Below, in pieces: positions 63,981-64,000 of a DNA stretch of 64,000 bases. The stretch comes from Aquabacterium lacunae (GTDB taxonomy: Bacteria; Pseudomonadota; Gammaproteobacteria; Burkholderiales; Burkholderiaceae_C), in the NCBI RefSeq assembly GCF_004310865.1, contig NZ_SIXI01000008.1:62001-126000 (forward strand), read 5' to 3'. The first letter of the stretch is position 1. Each line of letters opens with the position of its first letter. Position numbers and translations under genes: made by a program. The notes beneath the pieces were generated by a model. That model searched no databases. It saw only the letters and a list, made by a program, of their open reading frames with translations, and had not been told where the DNA came from.

Positions 63981-63988
63981 TTATCGGA
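63981..63988 (-). promoter_or_regulatory. Sigma-28-like -10 element
   Basis: On the minus strand TCCGATAA differs at one position from the FliA -10 GCCGATAA. It lies about 60 bases upstream of the chemoreceptor start; the -35 would fall outside the window. Confidence 0.45.
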
Positions 63989-64000
63989 GGCTCCGCCTGA

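Overview
The window looks like a chromosome segment of a high-GC betaproteobacterium, most likely order Burkholderiales. This is inferred from gene content: a Gcr-type membrane 'site-specific recombinase' beside apaG and rpe, a ProQ/FinO protein, priA, a MipA/OmpV porin-like protein, and the dense, short-gap gene packing. Genus cannot be fixed from the sequence alone. No tRNA, rRNA, insertion sequence or prophage was recognised.

Layout. 1-4.9 kb: MBL-fold hydrolase (cut by the window edge), ProQ-like RNA chaperone, a CCH-motif methyltransferase, a GST, a PhnZ/TmpB-like HD protein and a SET-domain protein. 5.0-6.2 kb: a compact two-gene cluster, an 80-residue precursor with repeated TTLAxGEEGG units followed at once by an ATP-grasp ligase. 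This is a strong candidate for a plesiocin-like graspetide (omega-ester RiPP) system and is the main finding. 6.3-9.6 kb: hybrid histidine kinase, a periplasmic binding-protein-like protein and a 69-residue protein. 9.6-10.6 kb: a gene-poor stretch with DnaA-box-like sites and an exact 17-bp direct repeat, upstream of priA. 10.6-21.7 kb: priA, an HDOD protein, a secreted protein, an HSL-type esterase, an orphan HATPase domain, a beta-helix protein, mltA with a divergently overlapping small membrane protein, the Gcr-type protein and apaG. 21.8-27.0 kb: phoD, mipA-like gene, and a DUF4105/DUF3015 pair, sitting between apaG and rpe, which are usually neighbours in this order.

27.3-41.4 kb: rpe and a FrnE-type DsbA protein, then a complete type I-E CRISPR-Cas locus (cas3, casABCDE, cas1, cas2) with a leader and an array of 64 repeats and 63 spacers. 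Key catalytic residues are visible in Cas3, Cas6e and Cas1, so the system looks intact. The cas genes read as lower in GC than their flanks, consistent with acquisition.

41.7-64 kb: two chemoreceptors with sigma-28-like promoter elements, AraC regulators, an AhpD-like protein, a class I amidotransferase, and a tightly coupled five-gene operon (NMT1/THI5-like ABC transporter plus amidohydrolase/deaminase plus Rieske oxygenase) that looks like uptake and catabolism of a nitrogen heterocycle. Then a methionine-type aminotransferase, an unknown membrane-anchored protein, a single-domain response regulator, an Hsp70-like protein, a Crp/Fnr regulator with a divergent HD protein, and a Baeyer-Villiger monooxygenase / cytochrome P450 cluster with two AraC-type regulators.
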